DNA from: Henckelia pumila
Taxonomy: Eukaryota; Streptophyta; Magnoliopsida; Lamiales; Gesneriaceae
Reading direction: 5' to 3'
NCBI RefSeq assembly: GCF_033568475.1
Contig: NC_133123.1
Location: forward strand, 23,918,622-23,982,621
DNA length: 64,000 nucleotides
The notes below the pieces were generated by a model. It did no database searches. It saw nothing but the letters and a program-made list of their open reading frames with translations, and was not told the origin of the DNA. Both the position numbers and the translations under genes were made by a program. Below are positions 1-12,123 of the stretch, piece after piece (position 1 is the stretch's first letter; each line of letters opens with the position of its first letter).

Positions 1-990
1 GATATAAATAATAAAATATAGATATTATGAATGGGGCAAACATAGCGAGCTCGAACATGTTACATATTACATTTACACACATACACTGGCCTAATTGTAG
101 AGCTTTCCTATACGTTCCATCTAATCTAATCTATATCATAAGAACATCGTTCGTATTAACTGTTAACTCTCAACAAAGGTTGCCAAATCGATACATTAAT
201 CACTCGAAGTCGCTCCAATCGCGACACAACGAACGCCGAAAAATTAAAATAGGAAACACAGAGACAAGGAATTAAAAAATGTGCATTTCAATTTTCTATT
301 GGGAAGTAGTATATACTCAAAGAATGCATTAATCCTACATTTTATATAAGATTAATGAATGCAGTATGTTCCTATACATTTTATACTCTATAAATTAATA
401 TCATAGGAAATAGTAAGTTTAAATTTGTTAGTGTCTAAACATAGGCAGTTCAGTTCCTTTGGATACACACAAAGGGACACCAAATCTTAGGTGGCTGTGT
501 CTGTCAAACATTGAGGATTTCACATGCTTAATTAATTAATTCTTTTTTTTTTCCTCCAATGTTTTTTATAGTTTACTTAAATTAATTCGACATAGATCAA
601 GAAAACTTTGATACATTAAACATTAAATGTTGTCAAACAAGAGAACATGGTATGTTCGGCTTAGTTCTTTGCTAATAAATATAATTTTACTTTTTAAACA
701 ATATATATACAAAAAAAGAAAATTTAAAAGCTGTTTATAAGAGGATGGTCGAATGTCCATTTCACCCCCTTAGTATAAACCATGGATATAAATGGCATGG
801 AGAAAGTATTGCCTCACCAGTAGCCCAATTCCAAGATTAGTAACAATATCAGTTAGCAACAAATAAAAAAACTAATTAACTAAACTTAAATTTAATAAAT
901 AAATAATTCTTTTTTTTTTAAATAAGGGAATCCAGGCCACAGAAAGTGCTTTGAAGAAGAGGAATAAAATATTTAATTTTGAAAAAGAAA

Positions 991-1035
<45 letters not shown>

Positions 1036-1204
1036 TGGTTCAAAAATCTTGATCATGCATATTCATTCTTAATTAAAAAAAAATTGATGCTTTGTTTATA
1101 GTATTTATGATGATAATATTGATATAAATAAATAAACAAAGCATATTATATACATCAAGATTATTAATTATAAATTGATGAAGAGATCCAACTAATTAAC
1201 TTAC
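1..1204. other. AT-rich spacer or cyclin intron
   Basis: No coding region is recognisable on either strand. A perfect (TG)18 run occupies 997-1032. If the cyclin exon that ends at 1205 is intact, this stretch is its first intron. I looked on the minus strand for the conserved second cyclin exon, which normally begins near a YYNNAYYAKVGG motif, and did not find it. Confidence 0.5.
997..1032. repeat. (TG)18 microsatellite
   Basis: This is an uninterrupted TG dinucleotide run of 36 bases in AT-rich non-coding DNA. Confidence 0.95.
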
Positions 1205-1542
1205 ATATCATCCATGAACTTTGCAGAAACCAACACACTGGCAATGAGGAGGCGATGCACATTGTAGGAGTTAATGGGAAGAAAAGGCTGCTTCATCGCG
1301 AATCGATCGAGATAAATATACGCCACGATGAAGCAACTAGGGCTGCAGTTTGCATACTTGAATATCCTCTCCAGGTAGCATTGCACCGAGATCGTAGGCC
1401 TGGTCAGGCCGTGAAATATCGATATTTTCTGCGTATTTAATCCCCGGAAGACGACGTCGTTTGTCTCCGCCGCTCTTTGCAGGAGACAAGACAGGAATTT
1501 TATGACCTTTTGCATCACCTGAGAGCTCTCAAATTCCGCCAT
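1205..1542 (-). CDS. CYCU4: U-type (P-type) cyclin, first exon
   Basis: This is the first coding exon of a plant U4/P4-type cyclin, a small cyclin that partners A-type CDKs and is linked to phosphate and cell-division control. It encodes about 112 residues. Residues 1-35 (MAEFESSQVMQKVIKFLSCL) match the usual N-terminus. The first half of the cyclin box follows, with the family hallmarks FHGLTRPTISVQCYLERIFK, ANCSPSCFIVAYIYLDRF, LPINSYNVHRLL and a final AKFMDD. The exon ends at a clean donor (AT|GTAAGT), exactly where the family has its intron. The second exon, about 90-100 codons, is not in the 1.2 kb downstream, so either the intron is long and leaves the window or the gene is truncated. 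The start is the first Met of the family's conserved MAE start. The family assignment is strong; the member number is inferred. Confidence 0.85.
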
Positions 1543-2623
1543 AGATGGAGTAGCGTGTACAATTTGCAGATCAATTAGCTAGCTTGATGGGTTTTTTTTT
1601 TTTTTTTTACAATTTATTTTTTGGCTTTAGTTATAAATAAATAACTATTAATAGTGAGAACTTATATAAAAAAGGTAAATGTAATGGTGTAGCTAGCTTT
1701 GTGTTTGAACATGATGAAGAAGCTGTGAGGAGATCGAGTGTTTTGTGGTTTGGTGTTTTTATAGGAAAGAATCAGCATATATGGGATTCACGCGGAAGTA
1801 GGGTTGGAAATGAGCTGGTCCCATTTGACCAATTTAATCCACTAGTAATCAATTTGTTCCTTTATTATAATTTCTTCCTCGCAAAAACCCTTTTGAAACA
1901 GTGTCATAGATCAATTTTATGAGAAATATCTCATTTTCGACTGTATTTATTAAAATATTATTTTTTTATATTAAAAGTATTATTTTTCATTATAAAGATA
2001 TGTCAGGTTCACACATTTCACGAATATGGATTTGTTTATTATTTATATATATATATTATTAAAATTATTTTTTAAAAAAGTAAATGTAAATTAATGTAGG
2101 TTGATGATAAAATAAAAAATGAAAAAAAAAGGCTAAACTATATGACGAGAAAATATAAAATTTCCATTATATTTACGAAGTATGAAATGAAATGGTAATT
2201 TTGGAACAAGATACCTATGTGGTGTTTAGTCTGTTTTACGTTTCGCTGTACCAACTTAAAATTCGTCGCTTTTCGAATGGTTTTGATTAGTTAGTGTTTA
2301 TTTTTAGTAAAAGTTTGTTTTATTTGCGAATCTGTTTAAACCATTTAATGTTTTAGGTTTTTTTTTTTTTTTTTACCAAATACTCGTGTAATAGAAGCCT
2401 CTAAATCTTGAAACTTGTTCGATAAACCACCAAAATTAAAATTTCAAATATTCAACTCAAAGAATATTCATTATTTTAATTAGTATTCAAATTACTGATT
2501 GACAGCATTTCTTAAACGTTCATTTATGCCTACCGGTCACAGTAGTAGAATGTGCATGTTCCGATTGTTGTCTTCTTGAGGAAGCATTATTGAGGTAAAT
2601 TATATAGATAATAAAGATATATA

Positions 2624-2678
<55 letters not shown>

Positions 2679-5136
2679 CATAATTATTTTAATTTAAATT
2701 ATTGTAGAATTTGAGATAAACACTAGGCATGTTATCACATCAAAAACTTTTCAAATTTTACATATAATATTTCTAAATTAATATATGTTTATATGGTCCA
2801 CTAGATTTTATCCCTGGGTAAATTATAGGTTATGATATATGTTAATCACTTTGGATTAGTTACCTAACATTGGTAACTTGTGCTTACAACAAGGATTCAA
2901 TAATGTTGAAATGGTTGTTCAAACAATAATGATGCAGGGGAATGGATCAGCATATTCCTCAACATATTGCATGTCAAGTAATTAATTATGATCTTTTTAA
3001 TTAAGGACATTCTCAAGAAATCAGACTTACAAACTACATTGTAATTTGAAGTTGAAAAATGGCATATTTTTTATTATAACATTGAAGATAATAATCTCAT
3101 TTTTATGTGTATTATTAAAAATATGTGTTTTAAAAAAAAGTGAAAATTGTAAGTTTGGCGTTATATATCTGTCTTTTCATTATTTGGTCATACATATTAC
3201 CAAATTTCAGTTTCAGTTTAGCTATTTTTAAATCTTAACAACTTTAATCATTTTTCACCAGAATGTTGATATGTCGTTGGCTCGCTGCACAAAACAAGAC
3301 TATGTATATAGTATGATAGTATCACGTCATCATCATGTCGGTGCCACGTCAGAAAATTACTAAAATTTCACACACACACACATCATTTGATCGCGTTATA
3401 AAATTTTATTTTTTTCCAATAATTGTCCCAACTTTGAACAATGTCCTAATATTTGCATTTATATATCCTTGTTCAAGATTTTAAATCCATTGGGAACATT
3501 GCTCTTGATCAGCCCATGTGAGAATCCATGTGAGCCTCCATTAGAGGCACCTGCAACTTCTACAACGGCACTACTACAAATACTAAAAGCGTATAAAAGA
3601 ATTGATTCCAAATTAATGGTCTTCCTGTCACATATTGTCAATTATTGGAATATAAAGATACATGGAAATCAAAAGTACTGATTTTCAGCTAAAAGATACC
3701 AACGTACCAATTAATTTTGCATTGGGATATTCATTATTCAATTTTATTTCGGTGAAATTGTAATTTTCATCTTTTATGTGGATCTCTACGTACGTAAGAA
3801 GTTACTAGTTTGATTCATTCTGTTATCAAAATTGGGTTTTAATCATATATCTTTCTATGTTTAATAGTTACATTCATTTTTCATTGTTAGCGATAATATG
3901 AAATTGCCCACGTGAGCATTATGTTAGTGTTAGGTCACCTCCACATTGACGCCATATCGACATCATGTCGAAAAAATGATCAATTAACACTGGCAAAAAA
4001 AATCTAAACATAGTGGTTAAAACTATAATTCTTTTCCCCTTGATTTATATGGTGGAAGCAAGATACAAATGGTTAGATCGAAGATTCAACGTCTAATTCT
4101 TTCCCCCATTTGAGGGTTAGTCATGTACTGTGTACCAGTAAATGGTCACAATCATATGTCGAGATCCTCATGAAAAAAAATTTCCTTGTATATGAATCAC
4201 ATTTCAGATTCATTCATATTGATTAATCCAATATTTTTTTATCGAATTACATATATTTCACCCAGTATAACATAAAAATTTTTAACGTCTTATATATGTG
4301 TACAATGTGAATATATATGAGATTGGACACATATCTATATTGTAACTGCATGGTGTAATTTATTAATAGTGAACACAAATGGTGGTGAAGATGTTTCTTG
4401 AAATAGTGGTGCACACGTTGGTAAGGTATGGGAACCTCTTTGATGCAACATGGAAATGGAGTGGGGATTATATGTGTTGATTGTTAATTAATATTGAGAT
4501 AGGATCACTTTGGTTTGCTAAATTTTTTTTAAAAGAAATCATTATTTATTATACATTTTTTGGGGGAAGAATATGCCTCAAATGCATGTATTAATTGAGT
4601 ACCAAACAAATGGGAGTAGTGGGATGCAGTATTTAATTTGTTAATAACTTGTTTGGTTGACTCGACAAATGTTCGAAGCTGTTATATTATATTGTTTGAT
4701 TGCTTTTGTTTTACATGGATCAAAACATTTACTAGAGGCACTCAAATATTAAAAAATTTACTTTAATGTATTTTTTCCCAAATATTTAGATTTTAATCTT
4801 TATATAGAATAATCGATCTTGGTTGAAATCGCAAAAATTGGGGTTCTTTTAGCTAATAGTCGGGGCGGAGCTTGATGCATTATCGATAACTTGCTACATT
4901 TCTCAAAGAAAAATATGAAAATCGAAATAATTCGCCTCGCATTTTTCTTATTTAATTTTAAGAATATAGTATTTTCCTAGTCGGCAAATTAACCGTTCAA
5001 GACTTCAAAGTCTAGCCCAAGGCCCAAACACGAAAGTTGTTCTCTAACACTTTTTGCCTTTTGGGCTCTAGAACAAAATTGTATGAATATTATTAAAATT
5101 TTAGAGATTTAAAATAATTAACTTTGTGTTATAGAC
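1543..5136. other. Spacer without recognised genes
   Basis: This is AT-rich DNA upstream of the cyclin. A compound (TG)n(TA)n microsatellite lies near 2617-2677. A degenerate piece of a dispersed repeat with AAAGTATTA motifs lies near 1930-2040. Short open frames near 3460-3680 on both strands have no family resemblance that I can name. The first 150 bases upstream of 1542 probably hold the cyclin leader. Confidence 0.5.
2617..2677. repeat. Compound (TG)n(TA)n microsatellite
   Basis: A short TG run passes directly into a long TA run of about 40 bases. Confidence 0.9.
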
Positions 5137-5496
5137 TTAGAGCCTGTTTGGTTTAGAAAGAAAAAGAGAAAAAGTGTTTTTTTTATAAAAATAAAAATAA
5201 AAAAAAATGCTTTTGTTGTTTCAAATGTGTCTGGATAGCTTTGAAGTGCTTTTAAAAGGGTTTTTTTTACTGTTCACCGCACTTTCAATTTTTATTTTGA
5301 CTTTTGAGGCAAATGGAAGATGTTTTTGTTTTTATGGTATCACGCCTTGCTAGAAGGCGTGATTATCCTAATTCACGCTTTCCAAGTAAGCGTGACTTGG
5401 GAAATTATTTTTGAAGTCACGCTATTTGAATTGGCGAGACTTCAAATGCCTCGGTAATCGTAACGAGGCAGACCAAATACTTCATGGGAGCCACAA

Positions 5497-5497
<1 letters not shown>

Positions 5498-5530
<33 letters not shown>
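5498..5530. repeat. (TAA)n microsatellite
   Basis: This is a run of TAA units at the inner edge of the left inverted arm. Confidence 0.9.
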
Positions 5531-5531
<1 letters not shown>

Positions 5532-6038
5532 CCAGTGAAGCTCATGTTTGGGGTTTTTCTATTGTGGAAGAATATTTTTCCATTTTTTTACTACATGAAA
5601 CAAATAATCTAATAAATGGAATAAGTATTAAACATATTATTATTTTCCAAAATGGTAAGAGAATTATTGTCAATTCATTGTATAATAAAAATTATTACTG
5701 TTAATAAAATTAATTTTAAATTAATTTAAATACATAAGTTTTATTAAAATAGGAAGAAATTATTAATAAATTTTTTATTATAATATTTTTTATTATTAAT
5801 TCTTAATTATCAAATTTATTATTTTTTCTTATTAGATTTCTTCCTGGTTATTATTATATTGCATAGAATAAATAAGTGAATCAATTATATTAATATATTA
5901 TTTATATTTATATTATTGTTGTTGTTATTTTTATTTATTATAAAATTTGTTATTATTCCCATTCTTGTTATTATAATTTAATTTGTCATCGTTATCCTTT
6001 TATAAACAAACAATATAAATAATGAGATTATTGTTGTA

Positions 6039-6039
<1 letters not shown>

Positions 6040-6102
<63 letters not shown>
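6040..6102. repeat. (ATT)n microsatellite
   Basis: About 21 uninterrupted TTA/ATT units lie in the AT-rich core of the inverted-repeat element. Confidence 0.95.
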
Positions 6103-6103
<1 letters not shown>

Positions 6104-7955
6104 ATAAATTAACAATCAATCAATTGATTAATTAACGAGATAACAATTGAATATTACTATTTTTGTTGTTGTAGTGATTATTTCATGATGAACAAATTTC
6201 ATTTACTAATTTCCTTGTTTACTATGATTCAAAAACAAATAAATATGTAGTTAAAATTTTGAATCGGGCAAGGATAAATTTCTGTTACGTTAAATCAAAC
6301 TATATCTTTGTTATTTATGTTTATAAAACAGAATAAAAACATTTCAAATTCCGATCGTATATATTTTCATTATAAAAATAAAGTTTATATTATCAAATAC
6401 TTGTTTTATTACGAATAATTTTATTTATAGTGTATTACTATAGTTAAAATTAATTCCTATTATTATTTTAATCATTGTTCAATTATTTGTTATTCTTGCA
6501 TTAACTAGCTAATAGATAATTACGCAAATTAATTAGATAATTATAACAAATAAATAAGGATAATAATATGTTCTATAGTACTCAAATAAATATGTCAAAA
6601 ATAAAAGTAACAAATATAATAATGACAAATTAAATGGTCAAAATATAAATATAAATAAATATAATAATAATGACAACACATTTTATTTTATAATAATTAT
6701 GATGATGATAACAATAATATATTTTATATTTAATTTTGAGGGATAAAAATACACTTCGCTTATGTTAAAATATATCAACAAACAAAATCACCCAAAACAA
6801 CAATAATAATATATTGGATAATATTTTTTAAAAAAAAATACCACTTTCACTACAAACAAAATAATAAAACAAAAAATTAAGGAATAATACTTGTATTAAA
6901 TTACGTAAAATAAAAATAAAAAATATAATAATTACAACCAAAATTTTATAGTACTCAATAAAATATATAAACAAAAAATATCACCCAAAAGAATAATATG
7001 ATAAAAAAGATGATAATAATAACAATAATTTTAATAATTCCCGCAACGTATATATTAAGCAAAAAAATATAGTCATCATTAACATTAATTTACTAATATT
7101 AAAATAAACTATTACAACGTCTAATAGTATTTAATTATATGATAAATAATACATGTATTTTCAAAAATCAAATATTAAGTTAACTTTTATGAGTAATACG
7201 TATACCTGAAAATGAATAATTAATACGAGAAGTTTGTTCAGATATTAAATTTGAATTTGTAATCGTGCCTACAAGTGAAACAAAAATTCATATTAAAAAA
7301 ATATAATGGAAGGATAAAACATAAAAATACATGCATTTGTATGTGTTGTGTCTCCCATGAAGTATTTAGTCTGCCTCAGTCACGCAAACTGAGGCACCTA
7401 ATTTTTTAATTACTTCAAGTCAAGTCAATTAAAAAAATAATATTTATAAGTCACGCCTAGTAGGATGGCGTCACTAAAAAAAATATCCCGCCTTCCAAAT
7501 AAGCGTTATACTGTAAAAACAAAAACTACTTGTACTTGCCTTAAACGCGAAAATCAAAATTGACACTGCGGTAAACAGTGAAAAAACCCGCTTTTAAAAG
7601 CATTTATTTAAGCCAAAATAAGTGATTTTTTAAAAGCTCATATTTGTAGTTTTTCAAAAACTTTTAACTTTAAAAAATTACTTTTAATTTATTTATCTAA
7701 ACACAAAATTATTCAACTTTTACTTAAAAAAATGCTTTTAAAAACCAACTTAAAAAATCACTTATTTTTTAAAAAGACTTTTGAAAGCAAACGGGCTCTT
7801 ATAGTATGTCTTTGATATATCAAAAATAATAATTTCAAATTAATAAATATTATATTTTTATTTATAAAAATTTTCATTAAAATTATTTCAGTAAATTTTG
7901 ATCTTGTCTATATTTACCATATCCAAATAAAATATATTATTTTATCTTGATCTAT

Positions 7956-10819
7956 TGAAACAACTCGATCCTACTACTACTATTTTATTTTTTTTTTACA
8001 AATAAATAACTAAATATTTAATATAAAATATTTTTAAAAATCATGCATCTAAAATGAATAAATAAAACAATACTTAATATAATATATATATAATTAAAAC
8101 GTATATATATATATATATACATAATAAATAATTACTTTTTAAAATAATTATAAACATAAACAATTTTCCATAAAAATGTTCCTACTAAAATCCATAATAA
8201 GAATTTGCATGCAAACAAAATAAGTATAACTCATGCAATAAAATCATCATCATCATAAAAATTCTCACCTAAAATCCATAAACTCATAATTAAATCATAA
8301 AACTTGTGCGGAAAACATAATAATATTCAATTCACTGAAAACATGAATAGAGCGATGGTCACGGGCTAGCCAACTGTCGGGATCTCATACGTCCTCACTG
8401 CCAGTCGGGGCTATATGCTCTACATCAGTGTCTACCTGCTCTATCTAATAATAACAACATGATTAAAAATAATGCATCACATAACACATGCACGATACAT
8501 AATAAATAATATATATACATGCATGTCCTAAATACATAGCTCATGGTCGTCTCATAACATAACATACATACTCATAACATAGTCATCATGCATCATAATT
8601 AGGGCACATCATAATTTAAAAATCTGAAGGTATATATCCATGTTGTGTGACGTGTCATGTCGATTGATCAATCTAAAACCAACGTACGTGGCGGTGGAAT
8701 CTCCATCTCTTGGCCCTTTCATCAGGCAAACATAATCATAATTGTATGGAAAGGCAATCGGGCCCCAGTATCCTGACCCACAGTCCCGTGTCATATGGAA
8801 AGGTCTCTGGCCCTAGGCATCCCATCTCCAATCCCGTAGGTTGTCACACACTCACTTCAACTTCTTTAAATATTTTTCATTGCCCAGCATCACACATATA
8901 CATATAGTATCATGCACATACATAAAAACTTTCATGACCTTATTTTTATAAAATATTTCCCGTAAATATATATTTAATTAATTAATAATATAACTATAAA
9001 AATAATACTTTTCATACTTAAAATATTCATACGATAATTAAATATATATTTACGGACCATGCATATTTTTTCATGGATTGGTTCAGGCTGCTGACTCCTT
9101 AGACTTAAGCCCATTAACTTGTAGACTAACCCAAAAATTCAAAGACTGACCCAAAATTTCCATGGGCTCCCAAGCCCATAAAAATCATTGGGCTAACTTA
9201 AATAAATTATTTAAGGCCCAAATAAAATTATTTGGAGGCCCAAATAATTTTCTAAACATTAAATTAGCTCAAAAACCATTTAAACTCTTAATTACTTCAA
9301 AATTAAAAATACCCGAGCCCGCCCCACCTAACCCAGACCCGGACTCTACTGACCCGACCCACTACCTACCAGACCCGACCCGGGCCGCCCCAGCCCGGCC
9401 TAGCCCGAAAAGAAGCAGCCCAGCCCGAAACTCCTCCCCTTACCCCTTTCTCGGCCAGTAGCTTGAGCAGTTCCACGAGATTCGTTCGTGCCGCCTGCTC
9501 CGGCAACATTTGGCCGTGAAACCACCGCCCAAACGTAGTACACTCAAAGACGTTTCCAACAAGCTAAAAACCAGACCAAACCATCTATATGGAGTGAGAA
9601 CAAAGCTCTGCAAACCCGACCATCTGCAGCTCACGCGCAGACGCGAGCAGTTGCCAAACTTTCGTTCGTGCGACTTCCTCCAATTGCCAAAGACTGTGAA
9701 ACCACTTCTGAGACTTAGCTAACATCCTAGAGGTTCAAACCTAACAAACCACGCATTAAATAGTGGCCTGAGGAAGGAGAACGAACCTTCCTTCCTTGCA
9801 ACCCTGAACCTGCGCGACCCGGTAACAGAAACACAACCGGTCCATTTCTAACCTATTCCAGACTCTAGTGACCTCATAGCTCGACCCTAGGGACCTTATT
9901 ACACCCCTTAACCATGAGCCAGCAGACCCTGATTGAACCATGTCAAAAAACGTGAAGAAAACTCATGAAGGAAGCATGAAAAACGTGAATTAATAACTTA
10001 TGCATACATACAAATTCATCACAAAAAAATCGAACACACATGCTAGATCAATGGTTTTCATGAAAGATCAGAATATAAAACTTAAATGGTAGCCAAGAAG
10101 AGAATTCAAACGTGCCTTGATTTATTTTCGAAGTAGAAACGATGATCGCGACGCGTACGACGAACACCGGAACGAACGGACTTTAAAACTTCAAATAAAT
10201 CTTCAAAGTACTTGTGTGTGTTGTGAGTTTTCTGGTGAAAACGATGGAGAAGAAGGAGATGGCGGCTAGGGTGATTAAACGTGAGTTTTGGGGAGCTAGG
10301 GTAGGATTTTTAGTTTAAATTATGCTTAGGATAATTAACCAATTAATATCCTTGTAAAAAAAATATATTTTCAAACTCCTTAATACACTAGAAAATCTGA
10401 TAATAACTCTAAATCTCGAAATATTAACTTAAGGGATTTTTAAAAGTCCCTAAAAGTCAATAAAAGGGTTTAATTTGGAGGAAAAAGAATACTATATATA
10501 TATAATTAATTATACTAAAATTTTCCTACAATAATACCTTAAAATAATATTTTAAGGTCCATAAAAATTTCATAAAATATTTTTGGTGAAAAACCAACAT
10601 CTCGTACGTCCACGGTCCCGTCTACGCGGTAAAATAAATATTATTCCTAAGAATTTCATAAATAAAATAAATACAGGTTAACTGAGATAAATAATATTCA
10701 AATCATGCAAATAAAATCACATAGTTTACATAAGGTCATTTAACCCATTTACTAAATTCTAATTTAATTATTTCCTAGTTATGCATGCAATATCACCTAA
10801 GAAAATTTTGGGCGTTACA
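7956..10819 (-). mobile_element. Probable solo LTR of a Ty3/gypsy element, antisense
   Basis: Read on the minus strand, the stretch starts TGTAACGCCC and ends GAGTTGTTTCA, the TG...CA borders expected of an LTR. The TGTAACG start is common in plant chromovirus LTRs, and the whole young chromovirus at 20.9-29.7 kb ends its LTRs with the similar GACGTTACA. The stretch is about 2.9 kb with no gag or pol, so it is either a solo LTR or a remnant. No matching 5-bp target duplication is visible, so the outer limits are uncertain and the copy is probably old. A C-rich tract of CCCGA/GCCCG units lies at about 9310-9440. Open frames inside it are not convincing genes. Confidence 0.4.
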
Positions 10820-10824
10820 ATACT

Positions 10825-11528
10825 TTTGAATTTTTAAATTAAATAATCATATCACTCACAGAATATTAAAAAAATTATGTAAATTCATGCGTCGAGGGCA
10901 AAAAGTAGGGGTGATCATGTAACATTTACACTTGTCATTTATTTTAACTATCAAACTTCAAACAAAATATTTGTAGTAAAAGAAATAAATACTCTAATAA
11001 GACTAATTTTAAGAATATAATGAGTTTTCTTTGTAGGATGAATAATTTTGAAGATAGTTAAGAAATAGCGACGACTTTTTTAAATGAATGTGTTGTTTAC
11101 AATTATTATAATTCTATGCCAAATATTATGACAAGTGGTTTAGACGAGCCGGTTTGGTGCAATTTTTTTACCAAAAAAAAAACGAATCATATATGCTATG
11201 AGGTTTACGATTAATAATTTTACTCACATCTTTCAAAAAAATTAGAAAAAACGATGCGGTGCAATTCAGTTCGAGCGATTTACAGAAAAATTTGATCACT
11301 CATAGCAAAAAGTGCTAGTATATATAAAATTTATGGCATATATAACTAAAGATATGTAACATTATACGTAAGATCGATCTCTAGCTATGAAAGGAAACTT
11401 ACATGTAACTCTTTCTAGCAAACATTATACGGCAAACACTGTTACATAACACAACACCCATAAATTGTCACATGATGTATTTTATTAAGTTATGCATAAT
11501 ATAGATATACATATTTATCTTTCCTAAT
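10825..11528. other. Spacer downstream of the glycine-rich protein gene
   Basis: This is AT-rich DNA. Its last 100-200 bases next to 11529 probably hold the 3' untranslated region of the minus-strand gene. I see nothing else that can be named. Confidence 0.5.
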
Positions 11529-12011
11529 TTAACCATGTTTGTTTTTGTCGTTGGAGAACGATGCCGAATGGTCATCAGGGCCACCACGGCCACCGCCAGC
11601 ACCGCCACCATTTCCGCCGGAACCTCCACCACCCCCGTGACCACCCCCACGAGCTCCACCACTTCCATATCCATACCCAAACCCTGTCCCCGTCCCCGTC
11701 CCGGTACCATAACCAAACCCATAACCCGAACCCTTCCCAAACCCATTAGGGGACTTCCCCGAACCCGACCCATAACCCCATCCGGATGTCGGGCTCGAAC
11801 CCCACCCCCAACTATAGTCCCAATTCGGACCATGGGCCGACCCACTACCTCCATTAGGCGTCTCGGTCGTGCCGCTAGGCATCACGGGCTCCTCCGAAAT
11901 ACTTGTCCTCCTAACACCACCACCACCTCCGCCACGGATCTTAAGCGCCGTGGAATTGATGGAAATCAAGAAAACAAGAACAAGAGTGAAATTGAAAGCC
12001 AAAGACCTCAT
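11529..12011 (-). CDS. Secreted glycine-rich protein
   Basis: An intronless reading frame of 160 residues encodes a small glycine-rich protein of the plant cell-wall or secreted type. Residues 1-23 (basic MRS, then a leucine/valine/isoleucine-rich core ending near NSTA) form a typical signal peptide. A basic GGGGGG segment follows, then a spacer with NWDYSWGWG. From about residue 77 to 145 the protein is made of Gly repeats, first G-Y/F/T-G units (GYGFGYGTGTG, GFGYGYGSGG) and then GGGHGGGGGSGG. The C-terminus is polar (DDHSASFSNDKNKHG). There are no cysteines, RNA-binding domain or oleosin-like core, so a structural or wall-surface role is inferred, not shown. The start is the only Met before the signal peptide. 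A TATA box lies about 100 bases upstream. Long frames on the opposite strand are a by-product of the GC-rich repeats. Confidence 0.8.
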   Translation of the reverse strand: MRSLAFNFTLVLVFLISINSTALKIRGGGGGGVRRTSISEEPVMPSGTTETPNGGSGSAHGPNWDYSWGWGSSPTSGWGYGSGSGKSPNGFGKGSGYGFGYGTGTGTGTGFGYGYGSGGARGGGHGGGGGSGGNGGGAGGGRGGPDDHSASFSNDKNKHG

Positions 12012-12111
12012 TTTTCCAAGGATGTATAGATTATAGTTGATAGTTCATATAGCAAGAGATGGGGGTAGACTTTTATGACTAATGGTGTGGAGTAATTGAT
12101 TGAAGCACCAC

Positions 12112-12123
12112 TCTATATATAAA
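12112..12123 (-). promoter_or_regulatory. TATA box of the glycine-rich protein gene
   Basis: On the minus strand the sequence reads TTTATATATAGAG, about 100 bases upstream of the start codon at 12011, a normal plant TATA position for a leader of roughly 70 bases. Confidence 0.65.

Larger units (their letters stand above)
5140..7798. mobile_element. Non-autonomous PIF/Harbinger-like transposon with long inverted repeats
   Basis: The two ends are inverted copies. The left end reads GAGCCTGTTTGGTTTAGAAA, and the right end, read on the minus strand, GAGCCCGTTTGCTTTCAAAA. Both are flanked by TTA (5137-5139 and 7799-7801), the target duplication typical of PIF/Harbinger and Tourist elements. The inverted arms are long, roughly 5140-5495 and 7345-7798, and share blocks such as CCCATGAAGTATTT (antisense on the left) and AAACAGTGAAAAAA. 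The 1.85-kb core is extremely AT-rich, with TAA/ATT microsatellites, and has no transposase, so the element needs a helper. The arms contain a series of small stem-loops built on TCACGC/GCGTGA (5337-5470 and mirrored at 7365-7510). Confidence 0.75.

Noticed and set aside
3459-3681. Overlapping small frames on both strands (for example VAGASNGGSHGFSHG)
   Set aside because: There is a weak coding look on the minus strand but no recognisable family, no splice context and no neighbouring exons, so it is not called.
9162-9722. Proline-rich open frames on both strands in the 9-kb region
   Set aside because: They fall inside the probable solo LTR, over a C-rich repeat tract, and match no protein family.
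11535-12029. Long open frame on the plus strand, opposite the glycine-rich protein gene (Thr/Pro-rich, 164 residues)
   Set aside because: It mirrors the GC-rich glycine codons of the minus-strand gene. It has no signal peptide or family resemblance, and the TATA box favours the minus strand.
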